Shown here: positions 20,206-23,479 of the stretch, piece by piece | Layout of the letters: every line of letters begins with the position of its first letter | How positions within the stretch are numbered: the stretch's first letter is position 1 | Source of the DNA: Ettlia oleoabundans | Taxonomy: Eukaryota; Chlorophyta; Chlorophyceae; Chlamydomonadales | Direction of reading: 5' to 3' | DNA: 23,479 nucleotides | NCBI GenBank assembly: GCA_019693395.1 | Contig: JAAMXP010002154.1 | Coordinates: 1 to 23,479, forward strand | Notes under the pieces: generated by a model | Told to the model about the DNA's origin: nothing | What the model saw: only the letters and a program-made list of their open reading frames with translations | Database searches by the model: none | Made by a program: the position numbers and the translations under genes

Positions 20206-20260
20206 GGGAGGGGTGTCCCTTGGCTGCTGGCAGGTCAAGGGAGGGGTGTCCCTTGGCTGC
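20206..20260 (+). repeat. 22-bp direct repeat, two copies with 33-bp period
   Basis: The unit gggaggggtgtcccttggct followed by gc occurs at 20206-20227 and again at 20239-20260 without mismatch. Just upstream, ggcaggacgg is also present twice (from about 20169 and 20184). Confidence 0.9.
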
Positions 20261-21095
20261 CGGCTATACCCGCAGGCACGGTTATGAGTCGGTCGGTACG
20301 GCTCCCCTGCCCAGGTCCAGTAGGGCCTAAGTAGCGGGGTAATGTAACACACACGCATGGGCCTGCGACATGTTGCAGTGCTATATATCTCACTAGTATT
20401 TGCAGCTATTTCTGCACCACAGCCCGCGGTAGGCGCCCAAGCAGCACCCGCTTAGCACCAGTTGTTCTTGATTGCAGCTGATTGCTCTGCAGTAAGATCT
20501 TTACTGTTGTTTATTCCGTCCCCGTCTGTTGTTCTGGATATAGGTCCTGCTGGAAGCTGGCGGTGTTGCTGCTGTTCACTGTGATGGCTGGCTTCGTCAA
20601 GGGTATGCGCATGCCCCGCATGCGTGGTGTTGCTGAGTTACGTTATTACTTGCCTCATCGCGTTTGCACGCGATACCCAGCGATATGAGAGGTGTCCCAC
20701 AGGAAACAATAGAGGGTGTAACTATGAAAGCAGAGCCAAGGAGAGAAGAGGGCACCAATGTCGGTAAGATGGCAATAGTTGCCAGCGTGGTGCATAGAGG
20801 CTCGTGTTGACATTCGAACAAGCTTACTTTGGGCCCATGATGTCACCCTTGAGGGGCGCCTATGGTGCCTGATGTCGGTGGAAGCCAGGACTAACGCGCA
20901 CGTGAGGCCCCGCCACCGTGGCGTGGCGCTGCGCGCGACATGTTGGCGGCGGCAACCTTGCGCATACTCTGACCCCGCTCTGAGCAATATTACGCACGTT
21001 ATCTATTCCGACAAGCGGATTAGTATACCTCCGCTGCCGCACGAGCCGGATGGTGGCTCCCGCACTCAGTAGCGCCCTGGCAGACCCCATTCTGG

Positions 21096-21109
21096 GGCGA
21101 ATATTCGCC
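21096..21109. repeat. 14-bp perfect palindrome
   Basis: ggcgaatattcgcc equals its own reverse complement. It lies 80 bases before a longer perfect hairpin. Confidence 0.85.
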
Positions 21110-21189
21110 GCGGCGGGTGATTGCAGTCGGTGAGGAGCTGTACAGGGCCCACGAAGCTTTACGCAGCCAGCGTGAAGCCCTTTCAACCT

Positions 21190-21226
21190 GGCAGCACCCG
21201 CCTCGTACAGGGAGGCGGGTGCTGCC
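21190..21226. repeat. Perfect 15-bp inverted repeat with 7-base loop
   Basis: The left arm ggcagcacccgcctc (21190-21204) and right arm gaggcgggtgctgcc (21212-21226) are exact reverse complements around the loop gtacagg. Transcribed on either strand it would form a stable GC-rich hairpin. It ends 35 bases before the F-box-like exon. Confidence 0.9.
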
Positions 21227-21260
21227 CTGGGACCCGCATCCCTTCACTCCTTCCGTGCAG

Positions 21261-22722
21261 GAATGCCCTGTTGCTCGTCTGCCACCACTGGCGCAGCATC
21301 ATTTTCATTGGGAGTCAAATATGGCGCCATCTATCAGTGGAGAATGTTCAGTGACTTGTACGGCAGCGACCAGTGGTTGGACGGCCGAGCCTGGCTGCTC
21401 GAGTCAGTCCCCGCAACGCATGCCAGCCGGGGTGTTGGAGTCTATCCCACAGCGCTTCCCAGGCTTGGAGCAATTTGGTCTGGATGTGCTGGCACTGCCT
21501 GCATGCACTCCGGCTGTGCTGGCCGCAATGCCCAGGCTGGACAACCTTACCCTCAGGTCAGACACGCGTTTGCCCAGCTTCTTTATGGAGCGAGTCACTG
21601 GGCTGACTGGCCTCACTGCTTTGACGCTTTCAACATCCGAGGAGCCTCCGCCATCCTTAGACACCCTCACAGTGCTGCACCAGCTGAAGCATCTGCAGAT
21701 TGCCATCCCTTTCACGGCTGAACGCGCGCCCGCATTGGCACCGCCATGGCCCGCCTCCTTTCCGCGTCTGCAAACCTTTGAGTTGGCCGGTGACACGGAC
21801 AAACCTATGGAGGTGCATTCAGCTGCAGAGGCACTTGTCTGGTTTGAACTGAGCCTGCACACCGACCATTGTGGCATGCTTGCTCTGACCTGCATCTTCA
21901 TGTCAGCTAGGCAGCCATGCAAGTTACCATCATATAGCTCTGCCGCTTAGCGCCCTAGCTTCAGCTGGACTGGTGTGTTGCTCAGCTCACAACTTGGGCA
22001 GCAGCAGAATGGTTTACCCGCTGCACTGCTCACGTGCAGGTGGCAGGCGCAACTGTGGCTCGCTGTCGTTGTGAACAGCACAGCAAGCAGGGCAGGGCTG
22101 TGTATGCTCTGCACCTTGAGGAATTGACGGCTCAGCAGCTGGCGCCTCTGCTTGCAGCCTTGCTGCCACCGACAGCCAGCCGATGCATGAGCTGCACATC
22201 TCACGCTCCACTGATCTGCCTGGCACATCGGCACAGGGCTGCACCCAGCTGGCGCAGCTGGAGTGTTTGTCAGTAGTAGACAGTCATGTGCCCATGCAGC
22301 TTGCGGAGGCTTTGACCCAGCAGGCACCCCAGTTGACATACCTCGAACTGAGCCGTTGCCAGCTGGAGGACTTGCCTCATGCATTGATTGCGCACACAGG
22401 GTTGCAGATTTTGGTGTTTCGGGTCAATCCATTCAAATCGCTGCGGCCAGGCACCTACTTGCAAGGTGGGTTTGTTTTCACTTTTCCGTGTCTGTGTACG
22501 TTTCAACACCAGCAGGCAGCTGAAGAGCTCAGCGGCTAGCTCGCACCAATTGCCACCGCTACCACTAGTTTGCTCCCGCCATGAGCTTGGTCTGATTCTC
22601 TGGTGCATGCTTGATGCAGGCCTCCGCCACCTAGATGTTTCAGATTGTTCCTTCGCCCTTCTGCCCCATGTATTGGCCGCGGCCACTCGGCTGGAGACGC
22701 TCAAGCTTCACGGCAACCGCCA
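21261..22722 (+). pseudogene. F-box/leucine-rich-repeat gene, apparently decayed and interrupted
   Basis: The first block (21261-21354) reads NALLLVCHHWRSIIFIGSQI followed by WRHLSVENV, the second half of an F-box, the motif that links substrates to SCF ubiquitin ligases through SKP1. Later blocks are leucine-rich repeats: LPRLGAIW/GLEQFGLDVLALPACTP, MPRLDNLTLRSDTRL, LTGLTALTLST, LHQLKHLQIAIPF, MHELHISRST, LAQLECLSVVDS, APQLTYLELSRCQLEDLP and LRHLDVSDCSFALLP. The intron 22466-22619 is still clean, in phase 1. However, coding blocks change frame three times with no room for introns: F-box frame to the next block near 21354, then into the LRR frame near 21405-21430, and between repeats near 22175. 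The F-box first half and the gene's 3' end are missing, and the last repeat (TLKLHGNR) runs straight into LINE sequence. I infer a pseudogene; assembly errors or unusual splicing are alternatives. Confidence 0.6.
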
Positions 22723-23313
22723 GAAGAGCTGTTGCTAGGAATTGCAGAGCGTATAGTGCAACGTGCCAACGCAGGGCTGCGCACCCGTATTCTCAATGTG
22801 AAGGCACACACAGGGATCACAGGGAATGGTAAGGCTGATGAGGCATCTAAACAAGCTGCAGAAATCGATGCTGAGCATGACTTTGTAACCCCCACCCACA
22901 CCCCTTTTGGGGGCCGATGGCGACCGGCTTTCCCGCAGCAAACTGCCCAGCCGTCACCAGCTGGGCATCAGGCAGAGAGCGAAGCCAATGAGACACCCAG
23001 GCCGGTTTCCAACCTGAACAGTGCCCTGCGTACAGCAGTACACGAAAACACCAAAATGGGCACCAGTAAGATAGGGGTTTATGCATCCGCCACAGCCCAG
23101 ATGTACGCTGGCTTGGAAGGCGACCGAGCACTGGGGCCAGAGAGCAATGCCATGTGGCACAGCCAAAACGTCAGCATGGGCGCGCGTCTTTTTAGAAAAA
23201 CAAAAGCAGGTAGAAGTTCGGCACCTTATCCACTTGGTCACTGGGGCAGGCAGCAGTGGGGCAAAATCCCCACTACACCCCAGGTGGGATTCGAACCCAC
23301 GATCTCCGAATGA
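22723..23313 (+). mobile_element. 5'-truncated LINE fragment with RNase H domain
   Basis: An open frame starts abruptly at 22723 inside the last LRR and reads EELLLGIAERIVQRANAGLR, then ILNVKAHTGITGNGKADEAS. The VKAH-x-GI-x-GN-x-x-AD signature is the C-terminal part of an RNase H domain, with the conserved His and final catalytic Asp, as found at the end of LINE (non-LTR) ORF2 proteins. The following region (PRPVSNLNSALRTAVHENTK, then GVYA, MWHSQN) resembles the post-RNase H tail of such elements. Reverse transcriptase and the rest of RNase H are absent, so this is a dead 5'-truncated copy, the usual product of target-primed reverse transcription. The frame ends at 23311-23313 after running through a tRNA-like B-box. 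No target-site duplication or poly(A) tail was identified. Confidence 0.75.
23281..23305 (-). other. tRNA-like B-box / T-arm sequence
   Basis: On the minus strand the sequence GTGGGTTCGAATCCCAC forms a perfect 5-bp T stem with the TTCGAAT loop, an internal Pol III B-box. No matching acceptor stem or D arm (A-box) is found upstream on that strand, so it is not an intact tRNA. It may be a tRNA fragment or the end of a tRNA-derived SINE. Confidence 0.55.
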
Positions 23314-23479
23314 ATTCTGTAATAACGAATGGAAGCTAGGCAGAATATGGGTTTATTGCTACTCATAATCACTTCAAGTTTAAAAACGGGCCTTCTTCCC
23401 TCAGTCGTGGCCCGGGTACCTCCCACCAACCCCCCATCTCACTTCTCACCTTTGTGATACCCTCCGGCTCCCCTAGAGC
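23314..23479. other. Right edge, no gene recognised
   Basis: AT-richer sequence (including tttaaaaac at about 23380) followed by C-rich sequence. The interrupted LRR gene does not visibly resume here. Confidence 0.4.

Larger units (their letters stand above)
19746..21260. other. Long region without a recognised gene
   Basis: About 1.5 kb. The first part is the GST 3' UTR; TGTAA motifs occur at 20343-20347 and 20716-20720. It also holds a 33-bp-period direct repeat, a 17-base inverted repeat at about 20606-20622 and a 14-bp palindrome. No frame shows a known domain. The missing 5' part of the F-box gene would be expected here but I could not find it. Confidence 0.5.

Noticed and set aside
20606..20622. 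cgcatgc/gcatgcg inverted repeat as a regulatory hairpin
   Set aside because: Only a 7-bp stem with a 3-base loop, common by chance in GC-rich DNA, and no nearby gene to regulate.
20655..20987. Minus-strand open frame of 110 codons upstream of the F-box fragment
   Set aside because: No recognised motif and no splice sites linking it to anything.
23240..23400. A complete tRNA gene on the minus strand
   Set aside because: Only the T arm is clear. No acceptor stem partner or D arm could be paired, and the candidate anticodon arm has a mismatch and an overlong variable region.

Overview
This window looks like nuclear DNA of a green alga (core chlorophyte). Every recognisable gene is broken into short exons by many spliceosomal introns. 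A plastid-type ATP/ADP translocase, a plastid-type Lon-N protein and a plant-type SnRK1 beta subunit are encoded. The coding sequence is rich in GCN and CAG codons, and TGTAA motifs (the chlorophyte polyadenylation signal) lie downstream of several stop codons. The genus cannot be told. I see no bacterial operon, CRISPR array or intact tRNA.

Layout from left to right: (1) minus strand, 5' part of a mitochondrial prohibitin-2 gene running off the left edge; (2) plus strand, SnRK1/AMPK beta subunit with CBM48 and C-terminal domains; (3) minus strand, stand-alone Lon N-terminal domain protein with a plastid-like leader; (4) plus strand, plastid ATP/ADP translocase (NTT family) in 14 coding exons; (5) minus strand, unknown Gln/Met/Ala-rich coiled-coil protein; (6) plus strand, short J-domain protein with an unknown C-terminal part; (7) plus strand, lambda/omega-like glutathione S-transferase with a CPYA active site; (8) plus strand, F-box/leucine-rich-repeat gene that seems decayed (several frame changes) and is interrupted by a 5'-truncated LINE fragment carrying an RNase H domain, followed by a tRNA-like B-box.

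The first six genes alternate in strand, so they form divergent pairs sharing short 5' regions (PHB2/SnRK1-beta, Lon-N/NTT, coiled-coil/J-protein) and convergent pairs with facing 3' ends. The proteins act in mitochondria, in cytosolic or nuclear energy signalling, and in the plastid. Nothing shows that they form one pathway, and I did not find a convincing new system. The points most worth checking are two GC-AG introns in PHB2, a start codon that appears to be an exon by itself in the SnRK1-beta gene, overlapping convergent 3' ends, the unknown J-protein and coiled-coil genes, and the decayed F-box/LRR locus with its LINE insertion and a perfect 15-bp hairpin.

Exon coordinates were derived by hand from splice-site motifs, reading-phase agreement and remembered family sequence. 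They have not been tested against transcripts.
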